This document shows positions 11,910 to 22,376 of a stretch of 64,000 nucleotides of DNA, in pieces. The notes under the pieces are model-generated. The model worked only from the letters and a program-made list of their open reading frames with translations, did no database searches and was not told the origin of the DNA. Made by a program: the position numbers and the translations under genes. This stretch comes from Aedes albopictus. Its lineage: Eukaryota > Arthropoda > Insecta > Diptera > Culicidae. Each line of letters opens with the position of its first letter. The stretch's first letter is position 1. Location: positions 337,230,263-337,294,262 of the forward strand of contig NC_085138.1 in NCBI RefSeq assembly GCF_035046485.1. Reading direction: 5' to 3'.

Positions 11910-12696
11910 GTATGGGACACGCTTGTATGAAAAAAAAACCTCGCTCCAGTCGACTTTTTAGATCCCATTTAGGTCCTATATGAACTGTACAAAATTTCAG
12001 CGCAATCGGAGAAACTATAATTTAGCGCAAGCGGTTCAAAGTTTGCATAGGATTTACTATGGGAAAAGTTACACTTTCAAACAAAAAATCCCAGAGGACG
12101 CCCTTTGCCTTCTTAATTCAAATCGATCAACGCTTCTTGTAGAAAAATCATTTATGAAACTTTTCTTCGAAGACCACAAAACGGTTCGATGCTTGTGGAA
12201 AAAGTTATTGATTTATTACCGATTAGTGATCCAACGAACGGCTTTTTGTTTTGTTTTATCAGCAGCACTGCTGCTGCCGTTGTTGCATGGGGTGGTGGGA
12301 GGCATCACCACCCCCAGAAACAGCAGCAGCCAAGGCAGCAGTTACAGTGCTGCTGATAAAACAAAACAAAGAGCCGTTCGTTGGATGACTAATCGGTAAT
12401 AAATCAATAACTTTTTCCACAAGCATCCGATTGTTTTGCGGTCTTCAAAGGAAAGTTTCATAAATGATTTTTCTACAAGAAGCATTGATCGATTTGAATT
12501 AAGGAGACAAGGGGCGACATCTGGGATTTTTTATCTGAAAGTGTAACTTTTCCCATAGTAAATCATATGAAAACTTTGAACCGCTTGCGCTAAATTATAG
12601 TTTCACCGATTGCGCTGAAATTTTGCACAGTTCATATGGGACCTAAGTGGAATCAAAAAAGTCGACTGGAGCGAGAATTTGATGTTTGTCCCATAC
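11910..12696. mobile_element. Foldback TA-target element C
   Basis: Arms of nearly 400 bp pair along the whole element, with ends GTATGGGACA and TGTCCCATAC next to TA. The matching may extend a further 10-12 bp outward, so the boundary is approximate. The centre (12240-12390) is a GC-rich hairpin rich in CAGCAG. A 139-codon open frame at 11980-12399 simply runs through the hairpin and is not a gene. Confidence 0.65.
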
Positions 12697-13290
12697 TAGT
12701 GTGCACTGTCTGAGCGTTAAACACTTGTAAGGTTCATAAAGTTCGTAACGCTTGTCGGCTATCGCTGATTTTCCCTGAGTGCACTAATACAACTTTGACA
12801 AGAGGTGGAAAATGATAAACAAAAAAACGGCGCCTGCTAAATGTCATGTGTAATTTTTATCAGAAGATTTTATTAGTATTAGTTCAATCACTCGTTGAAT
12901 GCCGAATGCCCGCGCGGATCTGATCTGATCTGACAGTTGGGCGTTACGTTTGAGATGCAACTGAAAGCCAGCTGTACAAACGTAAACATTAGAAGTCGAA
13001 ATCGCACGCAAAATTAGTCACAAAAATTAAAATTCGTCGAATTTTAGCGTAAATTTCATAGTTTTCAGCCGTACTTATCGTCCGTTCAGTGTAATCGTGT
13101 CCGAAAATGGTGCATTATTGAAAAATTTCTCTGTGGGGAAGAAAAATCCACACTGCAGCCGGAGAGTGAGCTGCATCTGGCTGCCCCAAGCCTTTCCGGA
13201 TTACCGAAAGAGATCTCCCGCAAACGAGGTGGACGCAAGTGGAAATTCAAGCAATACCCCGCATTGATTTGCCTCTAGACCACCACGAAA
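12697..13290 (+). promoter_or_regulatory. UBE2F upstream region and 5' UTR
   Basis: The 590 bp between foldback element C and the UBE2F start codon must contain the promoter. An initiator-like TTCAGCCGTACTT lies near 13064 and CCGTTCAGTGTAA near 13082. No TATA box at the right spacing was seen. From about 13130 the sequence becomes GC-richer, as expected of a 5' UTR. Confidence 0.4.
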
Positions 13291-16200
13291 ATGATTACCC
13301 TGACGCGAAAGAAAAAGGAATCCAACAGCAGCTCGATAGCGGACTCGACCAAGCGCATTTCGATACGGGAGTTTCTGCTGGTGAAGGAAGTGCAGGAATT
13401 GGAGCAGAACCTACAGAGCACCTGTAAGATTAGTTTTCAGGATCCGAACGTGCTAAGTGATTTCACGCTGGTCATTACACCGAACGAAGGGTTCTGGCAG
13501 GGCGGCCGGTTCAAGTTCAGTATTCATGTGCCCGAAGAGTATAATATGGCGGTGAGTAGGGAGCTAATAGGGAGAACTCTGGGTTGAAGGAACTTTGTGA
13601 CTGATAAGAAATGGCTTTACTGTTTGATCGGAGAATGCGGAAATTCTTTGTCTTGATTATTTGCATATTATGCCTTTTGTTCAACTATGGTTTGATCTTT
13701 ACTGAATCACTACTATTTGATTATTTGACCATTGACCATTGACCATTCGTTATTATCTGCAAGAAAAGAACTCCACAAGGATATTTTTATGTTTTGCTAT
13801 AACTCAGTCAATTTTGAACCATTTCAAGTTCTTGAGGTTTTATGCTAACGCAAGCCTGACTTCGACAAGATAACACATAGTTCTTACAAAAAATTGAAAG
13901 GATATTGTTATGGATTAAGGTACACCGGGGCAAGTTGAAACGGGTGGGGCAAGAAACGCGAAGTTTTGGAATAGATTTCAATAGGTACAATTTGGAAATT
14001 TATCCTTCTTTAAAAGCTTGTTTGAATAAAAAAATATGTTTTGTGGCAATCAAATTGTTTGCCATCATTAGAAAACATAATGTTAACCCGCTGTTTCATC
14101 TTGCCCCAGTGTACCTAATGCATTCGGAAAATACTGACCCGATCAGCGTGAAATTTAGTTTGTGGGTACTTTTAGAGCCGGGGAAGGTTCATAGCTCGGT
14201 GTGAGACCCCTCCCACCCCTTCAAAGGGGGGCTCCCATATACATGGATTTGCGGGGAACGTCCCTAGGGAGCTGTGCTTAAAAAAACACCGTTGGCAGGC
14301 ATTACGACGTTTGCCGGGACAGCTAATAAATTATAATGAGACAAGCGGTTAATGACGACCTCACGGTACATGGCGATGTACGCATCCATTCTCCCATGCG
14401 TTTAATTGTGCAGCTTTTCTAACGTTCTTAGGCATAGCATTCTCCTAATCCGTGTTATGGTCGAAATGCGTAGTGTATACTGCCACACTGGATTCACTAC
14501 AGTTCGTTTATTTTCGACTGTTTGTTTAGGTTCACAAAGGCGAATTTTAAATTTTCTGCTAGTTTGTCCAATGTACACCACAAAGCAGGTCTGACAAGCA
14601 TGTTTGGTAGATCCAAGATTTTTATTAATTTCACTTCACAAAATCCTCTCTTTTTATAGAAATGTTATACAAACGGTGTGTCATTGAATGAAACGCTGCA
14701 AACAGCTATCCGTTCTCAATTATTTCTCCGAGAGCAAGGCGTTTCACGACGTGTTTATAGTCCGAGTTGTTGGAATCTACCTTCGTGTTAAAGTCGCCCA
14801 TGTGGATGTGAATCTTGATGTTACCTTTTGTAATCTTTTCCACGATAATACAGCCAGACTGCAGGTTCTTGTCTTCCATTTCGGCAGCATCGCAACATTG
14901 AACCAAGACAAGCTTTCGAACCTGTGTTCTGATTCTGGCCACAATTATCCTCCAAATTATCGGTTCCCACTCCACGAGCGCAGCGTGGTCGTGAGCGTTG
15001 AGCACGTAATCAACTCAACGGTGACGATGAACGTTTTTGCCTCGTAGGCCAGAATTTGACCCGATGCCAATCTGCGTACTCCAAAGGTCGACGAAGCTTC
15101 AGACGACATACCTCGATGGCTAGTTATGCCAGTTTACCCTGTTGGGTTGTGTTGTGTTCGGTCAGGCTAAGGCCGGGGTGGCCTCTGCTGTACATAGTAG
15201 CCGCCTCCATTCCACTCGGTCCATGGCTGTTTGTCTCCAGTTCCGCACACTGCGTAGGGTCCGCAGATCGTCCTCCACTTGGTCGACCCACCTAGCTCGC
15301 TGCGCTCCACGTCTTCTTGTACCGGTCGGATGACTCTCGAGAACCATTTTAGTCGAGTTGCTATCCGACATCCTGATGACGTGACCCGCCCACCGTAGCC
15401 TCCCGATTTTCGCGGTATGGACGATGGTTGGTTCTCCCAGCAGCTGATGCAGCTCGTGGTTCATTCGCCTTCTCCAAGTCCCGTCTTCCATCTGCACTCC
15501 GCCGTAGATGGTACGCAACACCTTCCGTTCGAAAACTCGCAAGGGCGCGTTGGTCCTCTGCACGTAGGGTCCATGTTTCGTGCCCATAGATGACGACCGG
15601 TCTAATCAGCGTTTTGTAGATGGTTAACTTCGTGTTACGGCGAACTTTATTCGATTGTAGAGCTCTGCGGAGTCCAAAGTAAGAACGATTTCCTGCCACA
15701 ATGCGCCTCTGAATTTCTCTGCTGGTGTCGTTTTCGGCGGCCACCAGTGAGCCCAAGTACACGAATTCTTCAACCGCCTCGATTTCATCACCGTCGATAT
15801 GAATTCGGGGTGGCGGGCGCGATGATTCCTCCCTGTAGCCCTTTGCCATCATGTACTTTGGAGCGGACCTGGTGTGATGGTTAGAACACTTGACTATCAC
15901 GCCGAGGACCTGGGATCGAATCCCACTCCCGACAAACTCGCAAAATGTGAGTTCTTCCTTCGGAAGGGAAGTAAAACGTGGGTCCCGAGATGACCTAGCT
16001 TAGGGCTAAAAATCTCGTGAATACAGATAGAAAAAAAAATCATGTACTTTGTCTTCGACACATTAATGACTAATCCGATTCGCCTGGCTTCACTCTTTAG
16101 TCGGATGTACGTTTCCGCCATCGTCTCAAATTTACGAGCAATAATCTTTAAAAAAAAAAATCTCTCGCTCTCCTAATTACACCTTCTAAAGCAATGTTGA

Positions 16201-19200
16201 ACAGCAAGCACGAAAGACCATCACCTTGCCGTAACCCTCTGCGAGATTCGAAGGGACTCGAGAGTGTGCCTGATACTCGAACTACGCACATCACCTTGAT
16301 CAATCGTATCAGTTTATCCGGGAATCCGTATTCAAGAGAGTTTAAGAGGGCTTTTTAGGCCTCAGGTGAATTTCACGAAGGTTTCATGGGGGTTTTAGAG
16401 AAGTTTTAATTGGCGTTTGAGGATGTTTCAGAGTGGTTTAAGGGGACTTCAGTAGCTCTCACGTGAATTTCACGTAGGTTTCATGAGGTTTCAAAAAGCG
16501 TCTCGGAGCGTGGAACGATTTTCGCGAAGTCCGTTCAGCGGTTTGGTTTCGCTGATGATATTGATATTATAGCTCGTAAATTTGAAAAGATGGTGGATAC
16601 GTACATCCGACTAAAGAGTGAAACCAGGCGAATCGGATTAGGCATTAATGTGTCGAAGACAAAGTACATGATGGCAAAGGGCTCCAGGGAGGAATCACCG
16701 CGCCCGCCACCCAGAATTTCTATCGACGGTGATGAAATTGAGGCGGTTGAAGAATACGTGTACTTGGGCTCACTGGTGACCGCCGACAACGACACCAGCA
16801 GAGAAATTCAGAGGCGCATTGTGGCAGAAAATCGAGCTTACTTTGGACTCCACAGAACTCTACGATCGAATATAGTTTGCCGTCATACTAATTGAACTAT
16901 CTACAAAACGCTGATTAGACCGGTAGTCCTCTATGGGCACGAAGCATGGACTCTACATGCAGAGGACCAATGGACCTTGACGTTTTCGAACGGAAGGTGC
17001 TATGCGTACCATCTTTGGCGGAGTGCAGATGGAAGACGGACTTTAGAGGGCGAATGAACCACAGCTGCTGAGAGAACCAGCCATCGTTCACACCGCGAAA
17101 ATCGGGAGGCTGCGGTGGCCGGGCCACGTCATCAGGATGTTGTATAGCAACCCGACTAAAATGGTTCTCGAGAGTCATCCGAACGATACAAGAAGACGTG
17201 GTGCACAGCGGGCTAGATGGGTCGATCAAGTGGAGGATGATCTGCGGAACCATCGCGGAGTGCGGAACTGGAGACAAACAGCCATGGACCGAGTGGAATG
17301 GAGGCGGCTACTATGTACAGCAGAGGCCGCTTAGGCCTTAGTCTGACCGATAAGGTAAGGTAAAGCTCAAAGCGTTTCAAGGCGTTTCAGGAGGTTTCAA
17401 GTTGTACAGTATGCGGCAGGAAAAAATGCGAAAGTGTTTTTCAACTTCAAACCTCGTTTTCGTCCATTTGACGTTAACCAATCTATGTTTCAACGTTCCA
17501 TGATCTCTAATAGGCTAGTTTTCTGAAAAGTTAAATAAAAATTTTCCCATTTTGGTCACTAACCTTTACACAGGGGCCTGAAGCTGAAGACTATCAGAAT
17601 TTTCAAACCGCAGAAAAGTAGGGGTCAAGCATGGGAAAACTCATTCGCTCACCCGAATGCCGGTGATGCAAAATAGCAAAAAGAACGCCAACAACCCAAT
17701 GCTGAGTGAGAACACGGCGCACTAGAAACGAACGCAGCACGAACGGCTCGCCACCGACGCCACCGAAGCGAATCAGGAGAGAAACAAATAGAGTGCGAAA
17801 TAAATCAGCTAGCATCGGTGTATACGACAAGAACGTTCGCTCTCTCAACTACCGAGTGGCATTCAGCTGATTGAATCAAAACGCACTCACTGATTCAATT
17901 CCCAGTACTGAATGCTTCCACTGAACGCCAAATGAACGTTCCAAAATGAATGCTCTCGCACCCGACTCAGAACGCAAACATTCGTTCAATCTTGGTTCGT
18001 TCGCCTTCGGCACTCAGATTCGGTAGCGATTCATTCGGCCATCGTTGCTTGCGTCGCTCGGTGCTCGGCGATTGGAAAGAATAGGCAATGAAAGTGGAAA
18101 GATTTTACTTGGCACACTCGCATCAGATTGTGCGTGGATGTGAGTGAGGGATACGCAATAAATTAATGATTTTTTCCCATCCTTGGTAGGGATAGGCGGG
18201 GCATAATGAGCAGGTGGGGCATAATGAGCACCTTGTATTTTCATGGTAAATTTCCAGATTTTCAAAACAAATTGCTCGATTGTAGTTTAATTACCTCAAA
18301 TCCAATGAATTGATGACGAAACATTTGTCAAAAAAGCCATTTGCTTTGAAAAAATAGTCAAGATGCGTGAAGTGGTCATGTACTGGGAAAATATTATAAG
18401 TATCAGCTGACCTAAAATAAGGTTTTGGCATCGAAATGAAAACGTAATGGGTATCTATCGAATTTCTTGATATTTACTGGATCAATGAAATGTATTTGAA
18501 ACACCTTCAAAATATTTGTATAATTATTTTGTTAAAAAAATATACTTTAAAAAGTTGATAGTAGGGTGGGGCAAAATGAGCAACTGATGGAAAAAAGATG
18601 AAATATTTTAACATTTTATACAAACGATTTTCACTTTTGGGTTTCTCTGTTACGATGCATATAGTAAGGTTTTATCATTATTTTCAATTTATTAGCTTTA
18701 AAAAAAAAATCAGTATCTGTAAATCATCACCGTTGAAAAATGCCTTATTACTATACTCCATAGAACCCCACAGTTCCCTACACATTAAACCCCATGATCC
18801 CCTCCAATTATCATTGGTTGTTGCCGGTATGCTTTATCATTGACAAGAACAGTCAGTTAGCATTTGGTTGTGTACAAAACAAGAATTGACCATCTTGCCC
18901 CACCTAGGGTGCTCATTATGCCCCACCCCTAAAACGCAATCCACGATTTTATACGTTTTTAAAAACATTAAATTTTGCAACATTTAAAACTATATTCGAA
19001 ATTTCAACGATTAATTTTTGTAAGTTAAGGTTCAAATGAGGATTATACGTCAAAATTACACATTGATTGCGCTTAATTTACTGGATTTGGTGGCAAAATG
19101 CTTAAGCTGCTCATTATGCCCCGCCTACCCCTACACAGGTAGCTAAATTTCGTATCTGATAAAACAAAATGTTTAATTTCTCTACAGTATCATCAAATAT

Positions 19201-21343
19201 ATGTACTTATTTCATCTAGTATGTGTAACTACATGGCTCTGGATCAGTGTGGTCTGGTTGTTCATCAAATTTAAGGTTATTTTGTTACTGTTATAGTCAT
19301 TTTGTTTAATGACCATTGGGCGCGCAATTGATTGATACCCGCTTATTAGGCTTACATTATCACATGTTAAACAGAAAATATGTTCATTTTTATTTTTCAG
19401 TGCTAGAATATACAAATTGACTGATACACTGTCATGAAAAAATAGTCATATATATACCATATTTAGCGTGTAATAGTGCCTTGAACTTTTCGCAGTTTTT
19501 TCCTGCCGCACCCTGTATTTAACGTGGGGCTTCAGAGGCACTCGGGTGAATTTCACACGGGTTTGATTGGGGTATTGGAGCCGTTTCAAAGCGTTTCAGG
19601 AGGATTCAGGGGGCTTAAGGGTGCCTCAGAGGCTTGCAGGTTGAATCCACGGAGGTATCGTAGATGTTTCAGAAGCGTTGCAATGCGTTTCAAGGCGTTA
19701 GAGAAGACTGCAGAGAGTTTGAGGGCCCATATAGCCGAGGCGGTAAACGCACGGGTATTCAGCATGACCATGCTGAGGGTGACGGGTTCGATTCCCGGTC
19801 GGTCCAGGATCTTTTCGTAAAGGAAATTTCCTTGACTTCCTTGGGCATAGAGTATCTTCGTGCCTGCCACACGATATACACATGCAAAATGGTCATTGGC
19901 AGAGGAAGCTCTCAGTTAAAAACTGTGGAAGTGCTCATTAAACACTGCTGAGAAGCAGGCTTTGTCCCAGTGAGGACGTTACGCCAAGAAGAGGAGAGGA
20001 AGGCTATAGTTCAATATAATTGGTTATGCAATTTAAGAAAAAATAGAACCCCTCACGAGAAAAATGCAAAAAAAAAGTTTTCTATATAAATTCCTATACA
20101 AACTTCAAACGAGTTTAGCACCGCCCAAATGTTGACGGATTGAGATGAAAATTTGACCAGAGCATCGTGGCGTCATGCAGAACAAAATAAGAAGGGGTCC
20201 CATCGAACTTTTTGACATGTGGTATTTATATGTACACATCAATTAGGTAGACACTACAGTTTCAAAGGATTTCAGAGCGTTTGAGGAGTTTTTAGAGGGG
20301 GTTTAGGGCGCTTCAAAAGCTCTCAGGTGAATTTCACGGAGGTGTCATAGGGTTTTGAAAGGCACCTCAAAGCGTTTCAGGAGGTTTCAACTTGGGGCTT
20401 CAGAAGCATTCGGGTAAACTTCACGCAGGTTTCATGGGGGTACAGCGGCCGTTCGCTCGTTGCAACGCTTTTTAGTTGCAAGTCCGCTTATTCCAAATTT
20501 GATAAGCGTTTGCAATTAAAAAGCAATCAAGTGTCAAATTTGTGCTGTCAATCTTGCTGGCAGTGCATTTTAATGCATTTTAGGGCCGATTTCTTCACCC
20601 TGGCTTAAGCGTTAAACCAGGTTTAACTATATGGGTAAGCCTGGCTTACCGGTTAAGCCGAGTGGTGGGATAAAATGAGTTTTAAGGTGTTGCAGGAGGT
20701 TCCGACGGGGCTTAAGGGAGCTTCAGAAGCAATCAGGTGAATTTCACAGTCATTTTATAGGGAATTAAGAGGTTTTTCAAAGCGATTGAAGTGGTTTCAT
20801 GGAGTTACTCAAACAGAAAATGAACTCTCCACTTGACTGCACATGGTTGCATGAGGCTATGCAAACATGAATTCCATTAGTATTATTTCAATAGACCACT
20901 GATTACGCTTGTAGATCGTAACATAACAAGCGTATATTGTTAATCAGTTCCCCAGTTATAACAGTAGCTTGATAAGACGTTTTGTTTTTATTTTTCTTCA
21001 TTTCAGCCCCCGAAGGTGAAATGTCTGACCAAGCTGTGGCACCCGAACATTTCTGTCGAGGGGGACATCTGCCTATCGCTGCTCAGGCTGAACTCGATAG
21101 ACGGCCTTGGGTGGGCCCCAACACGTCGGTTAAAGGACGTCATCTGGGGCCTCAATTCACTATTCACTGTAAGTTTTTAAAACTAAGTTGAAGTTGATCG
21201 AGTTACGAATTCGAGTTTTCTTCCAGGACCTGCTTAATTTCGACGACCCGCTCAACATCGAAGCAGCGGAACAGTACTCCAAGGACAAGGACAAATTCCA
21301 GGCCAAGGTGCGGGAGTATGTGTCGGCGTACGCGCGGAGATAA
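13291..21343 (+). CDS. UBE2F: NEDD8-conjugating E2 enzyme, UBE2F-like
   Basis: Three coding exons, 13291-13551, 21007-21168 and 21227-21343, join in phase with GT-AG introns and give 179 residues; the human protein is 185. This E2 family passes NEDD8 from the E1 thioester to cullins with an RBX-type E3, chiefly the CUL5-RBX2 branch. Visible features are an N-terminal extension with [20 protein letters not shown] (binds the NEDD8 E1 in the family), the HPN motif at residues 99-101 and the catalytic cysteine at about residue 109 in GDICLSLL. The ATG is the first in frame with homology, and the terminus AYARR fits the family. The first intron is 7455 bp and holds only repeats; the second is 58 bp. 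I see no coding damage. UBE2M is less likely because the N-terminus and [12 protein letters not shown] segment match UBE2F better. The gene converges on the galectin at 21792. Confidence 0.9.
13918..14116. mobile_element. TA-target MITE with AGGTACACCGGGGCAAG ends, copy 1
   Basis: Inverted ends AGGTACACCGGGGCAAG and CTTGCCCCAGTGTACCT enclose 199 bp inside the UBE2F intron. The left flank is TA and the right is AA, a decayed duplication. A 179 bp sister copy with both TA intact lies at 59617-59795 and shares the internal GCGAAGTTTTG block. Confidence 0.7.
14117..14375. other. Intronic sequence, no feature recognised
   Basis: Part of UBE2F intron 1. A GC-richer stretch with CCTCCCACCCCTTC near 14210 is present, but I see no bounded element or frame. 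Confidence 0.35.
14376..14665 (-). pseudogene. Penelope-like GIY-YIG endonuclease relic
   Basis: Read on the minus strand, one frame gives a cysteine pair followed by [14 protein letters not shown] and a lysine-rich tail, ending at TAA. The core Y-x-G-Q-T-x-R-x-x-x-x-R-L pattern is typical of the C-terminal GIY-YIG endonuclease of Penelope-like retroelements. No reverse transcriptase is seen next to it, so this is a small 3' fragment in the UBE2F intron. A cellular GIY-YIG protein is a less likely source. Confidence 0.45.
14700..15060 (-). pseudogene. Non-LTR retroposon endonuclease fragment
   Basis: The minus-strand frame 15005-14706 contains [13 protein letters not shown] followed by LGEIIENG. 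This matches the G-D-F-N-A-K-V motif and downstream GLGEMNENG-type segment of apurinic-type endonucleases in non-LTR retroposons. The flanking frames are shifted, so it is decayed. It is a different subfamily from the RTE pieces that follow. Confidence 0.5.
15140..16325 (-). mobile_element. RTE-type retroposon 3' fragment, interrupted by a SINE
   Basis: Minus-strand frames 15900-15361 and 15587-15162 encode the end of a non-LTR reverse transcriptase and its C-terminal segment, including [28 protein letters not shown] and WAGHVIRM. The product would be the polymerase of a target-primed retroposon, acting on its own RNA at a chromosomal nick. The upstream reverse transcriptase core is missing and at least two frame breaks are present. 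The SINE at 15861-16038 splits it. A head-on partner copy of the same family lies at 16525. Confidence 0.75.
15861..16038 (+). mobile_element. tRNA-derived SINE (Feilai-like) with intact target duplication
   Basis: The SINE starts GAGCGGACCTGGTGTGATGG and carries a box B-like GGATCGAATCCCA. It ends in a nine-A tail. It is flanked by an exact 13 bp duplication ATCATGTACTTTG (15848-15860 and 16039-16051), which proves retroposition into the RTE fragment. I believe the family is Feilai or a close relative, but that name is from memory of Aedes repeats and needs a library comparison. Confidence 0.8.
16330..16520. repeat. Degenerate GTTTCA-rich tandem array, segment 1
   Basis: Repeats of the type GTGAATTTCACGTAGGTTTCATG and GGGGACTTCAGTAGCTCTCA recur here, at 17365-17405, 19517-19730, 20260-20440 and 20675-20830. 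All appear to be parts of one array of roughly 100 bp units, later split by transposons. Confidence 0.55.
16525..17365 (+). mobile_element. RTE-type retroposon 3' fragment, + strand
   Basis: Plus-strand frames 16590-16895 and 17137-17334 encode the end of the reverse transcriptase fingers/thumb and the C-terminal region ([42 protein letters not shown]). It is 5'-truncated just upstream of the A-D-D box, which is the usual retroposition truncation. The 3' end is TAAGGTAAGGTAA, a short tandem repeat instead of poly(A), as in RTE elements. Frame breaks occur near 16880 and 17100. Confidence 0.75.
17407..19515. mobile_element. TA-target element with CAGTATGCGGCAGG ends
   Basis: Ends CAGTATGCGGCAGGAAAAAA and the diverged inverse TTTTTTCCTGCCGCACCCTG lie between TA dinucleotides (17405-17406 and 19516-19517). 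The tandem array resumes directly on the right. About half of the interior is a second nested MITE. No transposase frame longer than 83 codons is present, so it is a non-autonomous Tc1/mariner-type element. Confidence 0.65.
18189..19131. mobile_element. Nested TA-target MITE with GGCGGGGCATAATGAGCA ends
   Basis: Ends GGGATAGGCGGGGCATAATG and its inverse CATTATGCCCCGCCTACCCC are flanked by TA (18187-18188 and 19132-19133). Extra GGGGCATAATGAGCA-like motifs repeat inside near 18210, 18565 and 18900, probably as subterminal repeats. It resembles the MITE at 1563 in motif design but differs in sequence. Confidence 0.7.
19517..19730. repeat. Degenerate GTTTCA-rich tandem array, segment 2
   Basis: Motifs such as GGGCTTCAGAGGCACTCGGG, GTGAATTTCAC and GCGTTTCAGGAGG match the segments at 16330 and 20260. 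The array was contiguous before the RTE and mariner-type insertions. Confidence 0.55.
19731..20005 (+). mobile_element. tRNA-derived SINE
   Basis: Box A TAGCCGAGGCGG (about 19732) and box B GGTTCGATTCCCGG (about 19786) lie at tRNA spacing. A body of about 200 bp follows, ending near GAGGAGAGGAAGG. It belongs to a different SINE family from the copies at 2436 and 15861. Target duplications were not resolved because the flanks are repetitive. Confidence 0.65.
20006..20259. other. Intronic sequence, no feature recognised
   Basis: AT-rich UBE2F intron sequence between the SINE and the next array segment. No ends, repeats or frames could be defined. Confidence 0.35.
20260..20440. repeat. Degenerate GTTTCA-rich tandem array, segment 3
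   Basis: It contains CTCAGGTGAATTTCACGGAG, AGCGTTTCAGGAGGTTTCAA and GGGGCTTCAGAAGCATTCGG, the same units as at 16330 and 19517. Confidence 0.55.
20441..20670. mobile_element. Probable MITE insertion(s) in the array
   Basis: The array is interrupted by unrelated sequence beginning TACAGCGGCCGTTCGCTCG. It holds short palindromic segments around AAACCAGGTTTAAC and CCTGGCTTACCGGTTAAGCC. I cannot fix the ends; one or two small elements are likely. Confidence 0.4.
20675..20835. repeat. Degenerate GTTTCA-rich tandem array, segment 4
   Basis: GGTGTTGCAGGAGGTTCCGA, GGGGCTTAAGGGAGCTTCAG and AGGTGAATTTCACAG continue the array. It stops about 170 bp before the second UBE2F exon. Confidence 0.5.
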
Positions 21344-21773
21344 TCCTGTACTAGTGGGGGAGTGGGCGAGTGAGAGATTCCAGGACGAGTGTGTGATAAC
21401 AAAGCAACATTATAGGCGACAAAAAACAGGAGAATTGAACGCGACAGTAACCATTAGGGACAGCCACCAGCAGAAACAGTCAAATTCTATCTTTGTCTTC
21501 GATTTTATTATTTAGTGAAAAACAAACAATAGAAATCTGCGTCTCGTACAGTTTTTTTTAGTAAATTTTATGCGTTTATTTAGAGCCAGACAGTACAAGC
21601 TACTGACGATTGATATTTTTTTATTTCATTTAGGCCTGTCAAATGAACAATTTTAGCAGAAGTCATTTCCAATTGTGTTTAGCATGTTTTATTTTCATAT
21701 TGTAATTACGTATACTCATTCTAGCGATCTAACTTAATCAAGAAGAAACTGATAATAGAGTAATAATAGCTGT

Positions 21774-21779
21774 AATAAA
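21774..21779 (+). terminator. Poly(A) signal of UBE2F
   Basis: A canonical AATAAA lies 430 bp after the UBE2F stop codon. Cleavage about 15-25 bases downstream would fall at the galectin stop codon (21792), so the two convergent transcripts are expected to overlap at their 3' ends. Confidence 0.6.
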
Positions 21780-21791
21780 CTATTTCAAAGA

Positions 21792-22376
21792 TCAATCATC
21801 CGCAACGATGGTAATCGATTCTATCACAGCACCCTCGCCGACATGAACAAATCGCGCCTGATCGATCGGCAGACGGTGTTTAAATTTGGCAAACTTCTTC
21901 CCATCGATTTTGAGCGTGTAGTAAGATTGCTTCACCCTGATTTGTAACTGGAACGTTTCCCCCACTCGGATGGGACACTTTCCGTCCCGTTCCTCCTCCT
22001 GCCAGGCCCCATCGACGAAGCTATTTCGAACGACCTTCTTATCGCCCGGCCGGATACTGATATGCAGTGGTGTGTCATCGCGAGGCTTCACAGCCGCGCC
22101 CGATTGGAGATTAATATTGAACCTGCGATGGATGGATGGGTACACGGTTTCAGCGGACCATAATTTTCAAGGTAAGGGTGAATCACTTTTACTCACATTT
22201 CATCACCGATAATTTGACCCACAATCAAGACACTTTGGCCAACGGATAGACCTCCGGGAATTTCGCCCAGGAAGGGGGTGGACTGTTTGAAAGTTAGTAA
22301 AATACATTAAACTGCAATTAAAGTAGGTAATTGTTGAAGTGCAAATTACCGGATTGAATACTGGTAGCGTCGCCAT
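21792..22376 (-). CDS. Galectin 1, single carbohydrate-recognition domain
   Basis: Three coding exons on the minus strand, 22376-22350, 22282-22197 and 22122-21792, join in phase through GT-AG introns (67 and 74 bp) and give 147 residues. Galectins are non-classically secreted lectins that bind beta-galactosides; in insects they act in immunity and gut biology. Visible landmarks are PFLGEIPGGLSVGQ in exon 2 and, in exon 3, FNINLQSG, LHISIRP, VVRN, a tryptophan followed by EEER, and FVHVGEGAVI near the end. The usual H-x-N-x-R of vertebrate galectins is H-I-S-I-R here. There is no signal peptide. The start at MATLPVFNP was chosen by analogy with MSQLPVYNP of the neighbouring galectin; an in-frame ATG 18 codons upstream (22430) is an alternative. 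It converges on UBE2F. Confidence 0.88.

Noticed and set aside
11980..12399. 139-codon open frame on the plus strand
   Set aside because: It runs straight through the hairpin of foldback element C, including the CAGCAG-rich loop, and shows no domain.
16590..17334. RTE frames in the UBE2F intron as host exons
   Set aside because: They match RTE C-terminal sequences found four more times in the window and would break the UBE2F reading frame.
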